From Niabella aurantiaca DSM 17617 (GTDB taxonomy: Bacteria; Bacteroidota; Bacteroidia; Chitinophagales; Chitinophagaceae), in NCBI RefSeq assembly GCF_000374125.1, contig NZ_KB893646.1, forward strand, positions 62,001 through 126,000: a DNA stretch of 64,000 nt, written 5' to 3'. Below, in pieces: positions 24,655-33,419 of the stretch (the first letter of the stretch is position 1; every line of letters begins with the position of its first letter). A program made the translations under genes and the position numbers. The notes below the pieces were generated by a model that saw only the letters and a program-made list of their open reading frames with translations, ran no database searches and was not told the origin of the DNA.

Positions 24655-26751
24655 ATGTACTCAAAAGAAAAAATACTGACACTCCAGGAACAGACCCGGT
24701 CCTTTTTAAAAGAAGGGAAACACCTGCCCGCCACCCCGGAGGAGCTGGAAACCCTGCGGAATGTTTTACGTTTTCATGAACACCGTTATTACGTGCAGGA
24801 CGCCCCCCTGCTGGCCGATACAGAATACGACCGGCTGTATAAAATGCTGGAAGCCGTAGAAAAAGACCAACCTGACTGGGTTACTCCGGACTCACCAACC
24901 CAGCGGGTTGGTAAAAGTCTGAACGGAAATTTTGTAACGGTCCAGCACCTGGTGCCGATGCTTTCACTGGACAACTCCTATAACAGTGATGACCTCAAAG
25001 ATTTCGACCGGAAAGTGCTTCAGCTGTCGAAAAAAGACAAGGTCCGTTATTGCGTAGAACCAAAGTTTGATGGCGGCAGCATCTCCCTGATCTACGAGGA
25101 CGACCTGCTGGCAAGAGGAGCTACCCGGGGCAACGGTGTGGAAGGAGACGAGATCACCACCAATGTGCGGCAGATCCGCAGTGTGCCGCTTTCTGCGCCC
25201 TTCAGCCGGTACGGGATCCAGCAGATCGAAATAAGAGGCGAAGTGCTGATCAATAAAAATAATTTCAAAAAATACAACGACGAGCTTGTAGAAAAAGGGC
25301 TGGCTCCGCTGGCCAACCCACGCAATGCTGCTTCCGGAACCCTCCGGATCAAGGATCCGTCAGAAGTACGCCGCCGTAACCTGGAAGCCTTTGTATATCA
25401 CATCAGCGATTATACCCTGCTGCCGGGGCATACGCTGCCGGAAGCCCTGCAGACACATGAAGGATCGCTGAAACTGCTGTGGGAACTGGGCTTCCGGAGC
25501 CCGGTAAAACAGCTAAGAACTTTTGAGCAGATCGGCGACGTGATCGATTACTGCCTCGAATTTGAAGCCGGAAGAGACCAGCTTCCCTATGAGATCGACG
25601 GAATGGTGATCAAAGTGAACACCATCGATATCCAGGAGCAATTGGGCATGACCTCCCACCATCCACGCTGGGCTATTGCCTTTAAATTCAAGGCCCGCCA
25701 GGCAACCAGCAAACTGCTGAACGTAAAATTCCAGGTAGGCCGTACGGGCTCCATCACACCGGTTGCCAAGATCGAACCCGTTTTTATCGGCGGCGTTACC
25801 GTAAGTTCCATATCGTTGTTTAACGAGGAGGTGATCCGGGAGAAGAACCTGAAAATAGGTGATACGGTGCTGGTGGAGCGGGCCGGCGATGTGATCCCTT
25901 ATATTGTAAAGTCGCTCGATGAGGTAAGAACCGGAGAAGAAACAGCGATTGTCTTTCCCGGAACCTGCCCTGTTTGCAGCAGCCAGCTGTTTAAAGAAGA
26001 AGAGGAAGCCGTTTGGCGCTGTATCAACATCGAATGCCCGGCGCAGGTGGTGGAGCGCATGATCCATTTTGTAAGCAAAGATGCGCTGGACATCCGTGGT
26101 TTTGGAGAAGCCAATGTCCGTAAATTTTATGAGCTGGGCTGGTTAAAAGACATCCCGGGCATCTATAAGCTGGATTTTGACCAACTGGGCAACCTGGAAG
26201 GCTTTGGAAAAAGATCCATCGACAACCTGCAGCAGGCCATTGAAAAGAGCAAAGAGCAGCCCCTGCACCGCATTCTCTTTGGCCTGGGGATCCGTTTTGT
26301 AGGCGAAACGACCGCCAAGGTGCTGGCCAACAGGGTAGGCCACCTGCTGGAACTGCAAAACTTTTCGCAGGAAGAGCTGCAAAGCCTGGAGGACATCGGG
26401 CCGAAAGTAGCGGGCAGCATTGTGCATTTTTTCAGCAATACCTCCAATATTGAAATGATCAAAGAACTGGAAACATTGGGAGTACAGCTCACCAACACCC
26501 ACAAGCAGCTGACCGCTGCCGGAGCGCTCACCGGCCAGACCTTTTTGTTTACGGGTACCCTGCCCACGTTAAAACGCAGCGAGGCCGAAGCAATGGCCGA
26601 GGCCCAGGGCGGAAAGATCGTCAGTGGTGTGAGTGCCAAACTGAATTACCTGGTGGTAGGGGAAGACGCCGGCAGCAAACTGGAAAAAGCCAAAAAGATC
26701 AACACGGTAAAGATCATTTCAGAAGCAGATTTTTTGAAGATGGTGGAATAA
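24655..26751 (+). CDS. ligA: NAD-dependent DNA ligase LigA
   Basis: The ATG at 24655 (MYSKEKILTLQEQ) gives 698 residues, matching the family; the open frame from 24514 adds 47 unlikely residues. Domains in order: Ia NAD-binding (HRYYVQDAPLLADTEYD), adenylation domain with active-site Lys137 in VEPKFDGGS, OB fold (KFQVGRTGSITPVAKIEPV), Cys4 zinc finger (CPVC... CINIEC), helix-hairpin-helix region and a C-terminal BRCT domain (GQTFLFTGTLPTLKRSEAEAMAE). It seals nicks during replication and repair. Confidence 0.97.
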   Translation: MYSKEKILTLQEQTRSFLKEGKHLPATPEELETLRNVLRFHEHRYYVQDAPLLADTEYDRLYKMLEAVEKDQPDWVTPDSPTQRVGKSLNGNFVTVQHLVPMLSLDNSYNSDDLKDFDRKVLQLSKKDKVRYCVEPKFDGGSISLIYEDDLLARGATRGNGVEGDEITTNVRQIRSVPLSAPFSRYGIQQIEIRGEVLINKNNFKKYNDELVEKGLAPLANPRNAASGTLRIKDPSEVRRRNLEAFVYHISDYTLLPGHTLPEALQTHEGSLKLLWELGFRSPVKQLRTFEQIGDVIDYCLEFEAGRDQLPYEIDGMVIKVNTIDIQEQLGMTSHHPRWAIAFKFKARQATSKLLNVKFQVGRTGSITPVAKIEPVFIGGVTVSSISLFNEEVIREKNLKIGDTVLVERAGDVIPYIVKSLDEVRTGEETAIVFPGTCPVCSSQLFKEEEEAVWRCINIECPAQVVERMIHFVSKDALDIRGFGEANVRKFYELGWLKDIPGIYKLDFDQLGNLEGFGKRSIDNLQQAIEKSKEQPLHRILFGLGIRFVGETTAKVLANRVGHLLELQNFSQEELQSLEDIGPKVAGSIVHFFSNTSNIEMIKELETLGVQLTNTHKQLTAAGALTGQTFLFTGTLPTLKRSEAEAMAEAQGGKIVSGVSAKLNYLVVGEDAGSKLEKAKKINTVKIISEADFLKMVE

Positions 26752-26771
26752 TCATGCGCGCCAGCCTTATA

Positions 26772-27107
26772 CGACCCCTTCGGGGTCGGTTTCGTTCTCA
26801 ACCCGGTTCTATAAATATGCGATCCCTTCGGGATCTGCATTAATGTTGCTCTCGGGTCAAATAATACGAAACAGATATTTGTTTTGGGCCAAAATATTCC
26901 CGTATAATGCCGATGTGACCCGCCGTTAGGCCAATGCAACGGGTCTATTACGGATGTCCAATCGGTATAAGCAGTACCTGCGCCTCCTTAAGATAATCTC
27001 CCAGCTGGTTCAAAACTATCATATCAGAAAGCCCATACCTGACCCCGAAGGGGTCAAATATCTATAACGATATCCACTCGATAGCGGCGGCGACCCCAAG
27101 CGGGTCG
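26772..27107. repeat. Cluster of REP-like palindromes
   Basis: Five compact palindromes built on GACCC/GGGTC or close variants: 26772-26788 (CGACCCCTTCGGGGTCG), 26821-26835 (GATCCCTTCGGGATC), 26917-26945 (GACCCG...CGGGTC, wide loop), 27041-27055 (GACCCCGAAGGGGTC) and 27091-27107 (CGACCCC...GGGTCG). They lie next to a REP-associated transposase remnant, the usual genomic setting of such elements. Apart from these, the 26752-27263 interval has no gene. Confidence 0.7.
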
Positions 27108-27263
27108 TATCACCGGTAAACACGCATCTCCCTACGAAAACACGACCGATGATAAGATACAAGAACAAAACCACCGGAATATCATCCGGTTAAATTAAAT
27201 TGCAGATAACAAAGCACTGCTGACCAAAAGATCAGGAAACATACACAACAAAACCTTTGAAAC

Positions 27264-27708
27264 ATGCCCGGAACATTCTCGCAGATCTATATACAGGTGG
27301 TCTTTGCCGTAAAAGGAAGACGAAGCCTCATCCTTCCATCCTGGGAAGCGGAACTTTATAAGTACATAGCCGGTATTATTAAAAATAAAGGGCAAAAGCC
27401 ATTGGCCATTAATGGCATGCCCGATCATTTGCACCTCCTGATGGGGCTTAAACCGGATTGTTGCCTGTCCGATCTGGTCAGGGAAATCAAGAAATCCTCA
27501 AATGGGTTTATCAATGAAAAAAGGCTCACCCATACAGCCTTCCAATGGCAGGAAGGCTTATAACCACTCGGCCCTGGATAATGTAATCCGCTATATTCAC
27601 AATCAAAAAGAGCATCATCAAAACAAGCGGTTCAAAGAAGAATACCTGGAATTGCCGGAGCAGTTCTACGTTGAATATAAACAGGAATACCTGTTTGAAT
27701 GGTTATGA
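27264..27708 (+). pseudogene. REP-associated (IS200-like, Y1) transposase, frameshifted
   Basis: The first 99 codons encode the N-terminal part of an IS200/TnpA_REP transposase with the HUH metal motif DHLHLL (His55, His57). The frame then stops at 27561-27563. The next frame continues the family's C-terminal part, including NVIRYIHNQKEHH, whose Tyr codon (27592-27594) is the likely nucleophile. Comparison with the family consensus WQEGYGAFS suggests about 14 nt were lost after WQEG (around 27557), removing YGAFS and shifting the frame. HUH and Tyr are therefore on separate polypeptides and the gene is probably inactive. It sits beside a cluster of REP palindromes. Confidence 0.8.
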
Positions 27709-27824
27709 GTGCTCAATTTCCGTCCGGAAAATCATTTGAGCGTTCCCCCGGAAATCGCCAGAACGCCTCATATAAAATTTCCGGAAATAAAAAAATCCAT
27801 TTACCGATCTCCGATAAAAATAAA

Positions 27825-27857
27825 TTTGGATGATCCAGGTTCAATATTTTATATTTG
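27825..27857 (+). promoter_or_regulatory. Promoter of the ABC/GntR operon
   Basis: TTTG (27825-27828) is followed after 21 nt by a perfect -7 element TATATTTG (27850-27857), matching both parts of the Bacteroidota promoter consensus. Transcription would start about 30 nt before the ABC ATPase gene. Confidence 0.75.
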
Positions 27858-27859
27858 CT

Positions 27860-27881
27860 GTGTACTATTTAATTAATACAC
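27860..27881. promoter_or_regulatory. Putative GntR operator
   Basis: An imperfect 22-bp palindrome with GTGTA (27860-27864) and TACAC (27877-27881) arms lies immediately downstream of the -7 box, at the expected transcription start. It is a good candidate site for autoregulation by the GntR protein encoded third in this operon. Confidence 0.5.
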
Positions 27882-27893
27882 TAAAACAGTAGT

Positions 27894-28739
27894 ATGATTG
27901 CTTTAAAAAATATTTCTTTCGCTTATAAGAAAACGTTTGTTCTTAAAGAGCTTACCACCACCTTTAACACCGGGCAGATCTATGGCCTGCTGGGAGACAA
28001 TGGAGCAGGAAAGACCACACTGCTCAAATTGATGAGCGGGCTCCTGTTTCCGGGAACAGGGAAAATAACGGTACAAGGATCCGAACCACAGCAACGGCGC
28101 CCTTCTTTTCTTCAATCCGTTTTCTTCGTTGCGGACAATATATTTTTTCCAGGTATCAGCATCCCGCAATACATCGAAGGATATGCCCCCTTTTACCCGC
28201 AGTTCAGTAAAAAACAATTTATCCATTGTCTTACAGCCTTCAATATCGGGTACGACAATGATATAGAGGCCCTGAGTTTCGGGCAAAAGAAAAAACTGCT
28301 GCTGTGCTTTGCCCTGGCGGCCAATACCCCTTACCTCTTCCTGGATGAACCCACCAATGGGTTGGATATCCCGTCCAGGGCCGCGTTTAAAGAGCTCCTT
28401 TCCGGCCATATCGATGATAGAAAATGTGTCATCGTCAGCACGCACCAGGTAAATGATCTCGGCAACCTGCTGGACCATGTTTCGATCCTCCAAAATGGAA
28501 AGCTTGCCTTTTCACAATCCATGGAGCAGATCTCTCGGCAGCTTTTGTTCGACAACGCGACTTCTCCCGATGCAGAGATCCTGTTTGCGGAAGAATCCCT
28601 GAGGGGGCGCACCATGCTTACAAAAAATGACAGCGGATATCCTTCAGGAGTAGATCTTGAGCTGCTGTATAAAGCAGTAACAATCAACGGAGAAAGGATC
28701 AACCAGCTTTTTGCGTACACCGAAAATATCGCTATATGA
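27894..28739 (+). CDS. ABC transporter ATP-binding protein
   Basis: A 281-residue ABC ATPase: Walker A GDNGAGKTTLLK (about 34-45), a shortened signature LSFGQKKKLL, Walker B YLFLDEPTNGLD, and a switch His in STHQVNDL. It belongs to the ABC-2/YtrB-like exporter group. It starts an operon of ATPase, permease, GntR regulator and a small membrane protein, with a 4-nt overlap to the permease. Such YtrA-type operons respond to cell-envelope stress in Firmicutes; the signal here is unknown. Confidence 0.92.
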   Translation: MIALKNISFAYKKTFVLKELTTTFNTGQIYGLLGDNGAGKTTLLKLMSGLLFPGTGKITVQGSEPQQRRPSFLQSVFFVADNIFFPGISIPQYIEGYAPFYPQFSKKQFIHCLTAFNIGYDNDIEALSFGQKKKLLLCFALAANTPYLFLDEPTNGLDIPSRAAFKELLSGHIDDRKCVIVSTHQVNDLGNLLDHVSILQNGKLAFSQSMEQISRQLLFDNATSPDAEILFAEESLRGRTMLTKNDSGYPSGVDLELLYKAVTINGERINQLFAYTENIAI

Positions 28740-29530
28740 ACGAAACATTCAGCACCCACCGATTTCTTTTACTGTTAAAAAAAGAATGGATCGAAAACAA
28801 GCGGCAATACCTGCTCAGTATCGTTGCTCTGTTCCTGTTGTTCAACATCATTCTGTTGCTGCAGCTCTACTTAAGCAGCAACCGGAGTTATAGTCCCGGC
28901 AATTTTTTACAGCTTTCCCTGTTTGTGCTCTTTGCCCTTGGCACCGCGTACTCCATCTCTTCTTTCCAAAAATTCAGGACCCGGGAAAGTGCCGTTTTCC
29001 AGCTGGGGCTCCCCGCTTCCGCCGCTGAAAAGCTCGCCCTGGAGCTGATGAAGAACGTATTGGTGTTTAACCTCACTTTTATCCTCCTGTTTAAGACCAC
29101 CGATGCCCTTTATACCTGGATAGGTACCCATAATCTTTTACAGATAGGCTATACTTCATCCAACCCGGATAACTACCGGGAAACACAGTTAGGAATTTTC
29201 GCCGTTTTTTTAGCCATACAAGGGTTATTCATCTACTGCTCGCTGTATTTTAGAAAGTATGCCTACCTGGCGGCCATTATTATTACCGCTCTTATCCTTT
29301 GGGCGCTGATAAGACATGCGAACTCAATCAGCAGTTTCTGGGGCATCAGGACCTGGTCCTTTTCCAATCCCGATTTTAAAAGGACATACATTTCGCTACC
29401 CGGCGACAAAGATTCATATATAGAAAATAACTTTCTTATAAATTTATTAAGAGCATTCTATATGTTTGGCTGGGGGCCCCTGTTCTATTGGGCCACTTAT
29501 TTTAAACTAAAAGAAACGCAGGTCAAATAA
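28736..29530 (+). CDS. ABC transporter permease
   Basis: A 264-residue integral membrane protein with about six hydrophobic segments (e.g. SIVALFLLFNIILLLQLYL near residue 28; LGIFAVFLAIQGLFIYCSLYF; YLAAIIITALILWALI). It starts inside the end of the ATPase gene (ATGA overlap) and ends 5 nt before the GntR gene, so it is the likely membrane partner of the ATPase. No family-specific motif was seen. Confidence 0.8.
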   Translation: MNETFSTHRFLLLLKKEWIENKRQYLLSIVALFLLFNIILLLQLYLSSNRSYSPGNFLQLSLFVLFALGTAYSISSFQKFRTRESAVFQLGLPASAAEKLALELMKNVLVFNLTFILLFKTTDALYTWIGTHNLLQIGYTSSNPDNYRETQLGIFAVFLAIQGLFIYCSLYFRKYAYLAAIIITALILWALIRHANSISSFWGIRTWSFSNPDFKRTYISLPGDKDSYIENNFLINLLRAFYMFGWGPLFYWATYFKLKETQVK

Positions 29531-29535
29531 CAATA

Positions 29536-29913
29536 ATGGACTTTAACAATAACCAGCCGATATACCTGCAAATTGTGGATTTTATCTGTGAAAAGATCCT
29601 GCTTTCTGTATGGAAACAGGAGGAAAAGATCCCAAGTGTAAGGGAACTGGCCGTACAGTTATCGGTAAACCCCAACACTGTGGCCCGCAGCTATGATTTT
29701 TTAAGAAGCCAGGAGATCATCACCGATAAAAGGGGGATCGGATATTTCATAAGCTCCAACAGTATGCAACAGGCAAAGCAATACCGGAAAAACCTGTTCA
29801 TTGAACAGGAACTGCCGCTTTTATTCAGAACCCTGAACATGCTGGATATTACCCCTGATGAGCTGGACAAATTACTGATCAAATACAAACGAAAATTGCA
29901 ACATGAAAAATAG
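29536..29913 (+). CDS. GntR-family (YtrA subfamily) transcriptional regulator
   Basis: 125 residues. The N-terminal winged helix has the family pattern QPIYLQIVDFICEKIL...EEKIPSVRELAVQLSVNPNTVARSYDFLRSQEIITDKRGIGYFI. Only a short helical tail follows, as in the YtrA subfamily that represses its own ABC-exporter operon. It follows the permease by 5 nt and overlaps the next small ORF by 11 nt. A palindrome beyond the operon promoter is its likely operator. Confidence 0.9.
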   Translation: MDFNNNQPIYLQIVDFICEKILLSVWKQEEKIPSVRELAVQLSVNPNTVARSYDFLRSQEIITDKRGIGYFISSNSMQQAKQYRKNLFIEQELPLLFRTLNMLDITPDELDKLLIKYKRKLQHEK

Positions 29914-30076
29914 TTCTAAAATTTTATTGCTGATCCTCGTCCTGCTGTTTACCGTACCGCTGTTATTTTATAAAGCGGTCCTGGATAAAGTAAAGGCAGA
30001 CCGTCCGGAGATCTATAAGACCCTGACCGAAAATAAACGGGTCATCATCGATGCCATAGATTCCGGTACCCCCTAA
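29903..30076 (+). CDS. Small single-pass membrane protein at the end of the ABC operon
   Basis: A 57-residue ORF starting at the ATG at 29903, inside the end of the GntR gene, and ending at TAA 30074-30076. Residues 6-22 (KILLLILVLLFTVPLLF) form one membrane segment or signal anchor; the rest is a short charged tail (ADRPEIYKTLTENKRVIIDA). The overlap argues for translational coupling. Similar positions in related operons often hold a longer periplasmic protein beginning with the same type of hydrophobic anchor, so this may be a truncated relic. No function is proposed. Confidence 0.55.
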   Translation: MKNSSKILLLILVLLFTVPLLFYKAVLDKVKADRPEIYKTLTENKRVIIDAIDSGTP

Positions 30077-30133
30077 GGCTTCAGTACTCCTGTGCTTCAG
30101 CGCTTATTTAAGAAATCGCTTACCTTTACGGGC

Positions 30134-30802
30134 ATGATCCAGAAAGCAACGTTGACATTTTTAGAAGCACTCAAATACAATAATAACAAGCCCTGGTTTG
30201 ATGCACACCGGAAAGAATATGAAGCCGCCCGCGAAGATTTTGCCGGGTTCGTCAATAACCTGATCGCTGCATTCGGTAACACAGAACCGGCTATTTTGCA
30301 CCTGAAGGCAAAGGACTGTATGTTCCGCATCAACCGGGACGTACGCTTTTCTAAAAATAAAGAACCTTATAAAACCAATTTTGGCGCTTATATCAATGCC
30401 CAAGGAAAAAAATCGATAACGGCGGGGTATTATTTCCACCTCGAACCAGGGGCGAGTTTTACAGGGGGTGGTCTTTGGCAGCCTATGCCCCCCGAACTGG
30501 CCAAAGTACGGCAGGAAATTGATTACAGTCTACCGGAATTTGAAAAGATCCTGCGAACAAAAAAATTTAACGATACATACGGCGGTCTTTCCGTAGAAGA
30601 CGGCCAGATCCTGTCCCGGGTACCCAAAGGGTATGAGGCAGATAATCCGGCAGCAACATACCTGAAGTATAAAAGCTTTACCGCCCTGGCCAGTCTTCCG
30701 GATACGGAGCTGACAACCAGATCATTACTGACCACTACCACAAAGGCATTTCAAACGCTTTTACCGCTGATCACCTTCCTCAACAGGAGCATCAGCGAAT
30801 AA
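30134..30802 (+). CDS. DUF2461 family protein
   Basis: The ATG at 30134 (MIQKATLTFLEAL) gives 222 residues. The family features are LKYNNNKPWFDAHRKEYEAAREDF, then RINRDVRFSKNKEPYKTNFGAYI, then a GYYFHLEPGASFTGGGLWQP stretch. DUF2461 proteins are small, soluble, widespread and of unknown biochemical role. A near-consensus -7 box (TACCTTTA, 30121-30128) lies just before the start, so it is probably a separate unit from the ABC operon. Confidence 0.88.
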   Translation: MIQKATLTFLEALKYNNNKPWFDAHRKEYEAAREDFAGFVNNLIAAFGNTEPAILHLKAKDCMFRINRDVRFSKNKEPYKTNFGAYINAQGKKSITAGYYFHLEPGASFTGGGLWQPMPPELAKVRQEIDYSLPEFEKILRTKKFNDTYGGLSVEDGQILSRVPKGYEADNPAATYLKYKSFTALASLPDTELTTRSLLTTTTKAFQTLLPLITFLNRSISE

Positions 30803-31042
30803 CAGGTGTTTTTTGCCGGACTTCCCCCCGGACGGGTATTCTGGCGGCCAAAGAGGGTTGATCATCAAATCATTGGATCCGCTTCATCTGAAAATCGCCA
30901 AAAGGCCCGTCGGCTCATGGGTCCTGCAACACAAAAAACTCAGAACAACCATCTCCTTAAGCAGACTCTTTAGTCACCCCTTACAGTAAAAAAGTTTTAT
31001 GATCCTTAATCCATATTAAGCAATCTTTAAATTTCAAAATCG

Positions 31043-31050
31043 TAACTTTG
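31043..31050 (+). promoter_or_regulatory. -7 promoter element of purF
   Basis: A perfect TAACTTTG lies 20 nt before the purF start codon. No clear -33 TTG was found. The 30803-31070 spacer otherwise holds only a short sequence (30891-30921) resembling one at 61901-61933. Confidence 0.6.
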
Positions 31051-31070
31051 CATTTCTTTTTTGTATTGTT

Positions 31071-32918
31071 ATGAGTGATCCCATAAAGCACGAATGCGGT
31101 TTGGCTTTTATACGGCTCCGCAAACCTTTCTCGCACTATTTAAAACAGCACGGAACCGTAATGTGGGGGCTGAATAAGCTCTACCTCTTAATGGAAAAAC
31201 AGCATAACCGCGGACAGGACGGTGCGGGCATAGCCAGTATAAAATTAAATGTAGAGCCCGGCTATCCCTTTATGCACCGGATGCGCAGCGCCGAACCACA
31301 GGCCATTTCCGGTTTGTTTAAAAATATCGCCGACGAGATAGACGAGCTGTGCCGCTACAACCCGGACGCCCTGAAGCATCCCGGCCTGATGAAGGGGCAT
31401 ATCAAATTTTTGGGAGAATTGTTGCTGGGGCACCTGCGCTACGGCACCCAGGGAAAAAACAACGCCGATTTCTGTCATCCCTTCGTCAAAAGAAATACGG
31501 TACCCGGACGGAACCTGGCCCTGGCGGGAAACTTTAACCTGGTGAATACCAATGAGCTCTTCGAAAAATTAAATATTATTCCCGGAACCTTTCAAAAGCA
31601 AAGCGATCTGGCAGCCCTGATGGAGATCGTACATCACTACCTGATCGAAGCCGATAAAAAAAGCCCGGGTAATGTGGATATCAAAAGCGTACTGCAGGAA
31701 GTGATCCCGATGTTTGACGGAGGTTTTGCCGTGGGCGGACTGACCGGGGAAGGCATCGGCTTTGTGTTCAGGGACCGGCATGGCATACGCCCCTGTTATT
31801 ACTATATTGATGATGAAGTGATTGTAGCCGCCTCCGAGCGTTCCGCCATCCGTACCACCTTTGATGTGGGTGAAAACGAAGTGAAGGAGCTGATGCCGGG
31901 CAACGCGCTGATGGTGCAGGCAAATGGTACGTACGAAATAGCAGAAGTGGTAACCCCGGGCGAACGCAAGGCCTGCAGCTTTGAACGTATTTACTTCTCC
32001 CGCGGCAGCGATGAAAAAATTTACAAGGAGCGGAAAGCACTCGGCCTGAATCTGAGCGAACAGGTTTTAAATGCGATAGACTTTGATTTAAAAAACACTA
32101 TCTTCTCTTATATCCCCAATACCGCGGAAGTAGCCTTCCTTGGTCTGCACAAGGGAATGAACCTGTACCTGAACAAAATAAAAACAGAGCGCATCCTCAG
32201 CTGGGGGAAGGATTTTGATGAAGAGAAACTGAGCGAAATGGTCAACCGCCGCATCCGGATCGACAAGATTGCGATCAAGGATGTAAAGATGCGCACGTTT
32301 ATTACAGAAGATGCCAGCCGCAATGAAATGGTGCAGCACGTTTATGATATCACCTACGGAACCGTGCGGCCTGGTATCGATACCATCGTGGTCATCGACG
32401 ATTCGATCGTAAGAGGCACTACCTTAAAAGAGAGCATTATCAAAATGCTTTCGCGGTTAAAGCCCAAAAAGATCATTGTGGTTTCCTCCTGCCCGCAGAT
32501 CCGCTACCCGGACTGCTACGGCATCGACATGAGCAAAATGGGTGATTTTATTGCCTTTAATGCCGCCGTGAACGTACTAAAAGATAAAGGAAAAGAAGCG
32601 CTTCTGGATGAGCTCCTGCAAAAATGCAGGGAGCTAAAGGAGCAAAACCTGTTGCATACCGAAAACCTGGTAAAACAACTGTACAAAAGCAGCTCTATCG
32701 ACGAGATCACCAATAAGATCGCCGAAATGATCACCCCCGCAGGACTGAACATACCAGTACAGGTGATCTTCCAGAGTATAGAAGACCTGCATAAAGCCTG
32801 CCCCGGCAACCTGGGCGACTGGTATTTTACCGGCGACTATCCCACACCGGGTGGTAACCGTGTCGTAAACCAGGCTTTTATGAACTATATGGAAGGGAAG
32901 AATGAACGGGGCTATTGA
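31071..32918 (+). CDS. purF: Amidophosphoribosyltransferase
   Basis: PurF makes phosphoribosylamine from PRPP and glutamine, the first step of purine synthesis. The 615-residue product has the class II glutamine amidotransferase domain with Cys9 as the N-terminal nucleophile after an 8-residue propeptide (MSDPIKHE), KQHNRGQDGAGIAS, LLGHLRYGTQG and the RDRHGIRPCYY region. The C-terminal phosphoribosyltransferase domain has the PRPP loop VVIDDSIVRGTT. It is longer than E. coli PurF (about 505), as in the long Bacteroidota form, with inserts around the amidotransferase domain and a C-terminal extension (PGNLGDWYFTGDYPTPGGN). Confidence 0.92.
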   Translation: MSDPIKHECGLAFIRLRKPFSHYLKQHGTVMWGLNKLYLLMEKQHNRGQDGAGIASIKLNVEPGYPFMHRMRSAEPQAISGLFKNIADEIDELCRYNPDALKHPGLMKGHIKFLGELLLGHLRYGTQGKNNADFCHPFVKRNTVPGRNLALAGNFNLVNTNELFEKLNIIPGTFQKQSDLAALMEIVHHYLIEADKKSPGNVDIKSVLQEVIPMFDGGFAVGGLTGEGIGFVFRDRHGIRPCYYYIDDEVIVAASERSAIRTTFDVGENEVKELMPGNALMVQANGTYEIAEVVTPGERKACSFERIYFSRGSDEKIYKERKALGLNLSEQVLNAIDFDLKNTIFSYIPNTAEVAFLGLHKGMNLYLNKIKTERILSWGKDFDEEKLSEMVNRRIRIDKIAIKDVKMRTFITEDASRNEMVQHVYDITYGTVRPGIDTIVVIDDSIVRGTTLKESIIKMLSRLKPKKIIVVSSCPQIRYPDCYGIDMSKMGDFIAFNAAVNVLKDKGKEALLDELLQKCRELKEQNLLHTENLVKQLYKSSSIDEITNKIAEMITPAGLNIPVQVIFQSIEDLHKACPGNLGDWYFTGDYPTPGGNRVVNQAFMNYMEGKNERGY

Positions 32919-33419
32919 TCCGATTTTATGCGATCTGTAACAGGGGCTATTCTTTCTTTTACATTTTCTGCATTTTGAGGTGTATCCTGCCGGATATAAT
33001 TTATAATGAACCGGCCTCAAAATTATTTTTATCAATTTATGGGCCGGGTAATGAGGACACTGCCCCTTGGCGCGGGCCAAGGTTTGTGTCTCCTCAAACC
33101 ATTTAACAGGACAGCCATTTTAATAAAATAGATACCGGTCTATTATTATTCGCTGTATTAGTTGGCGGACCGCTCGTTTAGTCCAGGTTATTTCCCATTT
33201 TTCCATTACCAGCTTTGAGCCATTTTTACCACCACTTCATGACCATAAACATCCCTCCTCTTTACTTCTTCCATAGTCGTCTTCTTTTCTGTGCCAATAC
33301 GCTCCGGAGTGGTTTGACAGCCTTTTAGTGAAAGTGTTTTTGAGGACCACGTCCCATCCGGAAATCGAAATCCCGGCCTGTATCCCCATCCAATATTCGG
33401 CTTACAGCAGTAAGTTCTG
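32919..33419. other. Intergenic region, no confident gene
   Basis: It contains the perfect palindrome CCTTGG/CCAAGG (33065-33082) after purF, without a T-tract. On the minus strand, 33206-33419 is open in continuity with another frame and reads protein-like (PDGTWSSKTLSLKG..., RDVYGHEVVVKM), but it has no start of its own. It might be a gene relic; I do not recognise it. Confidence 0.3.
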
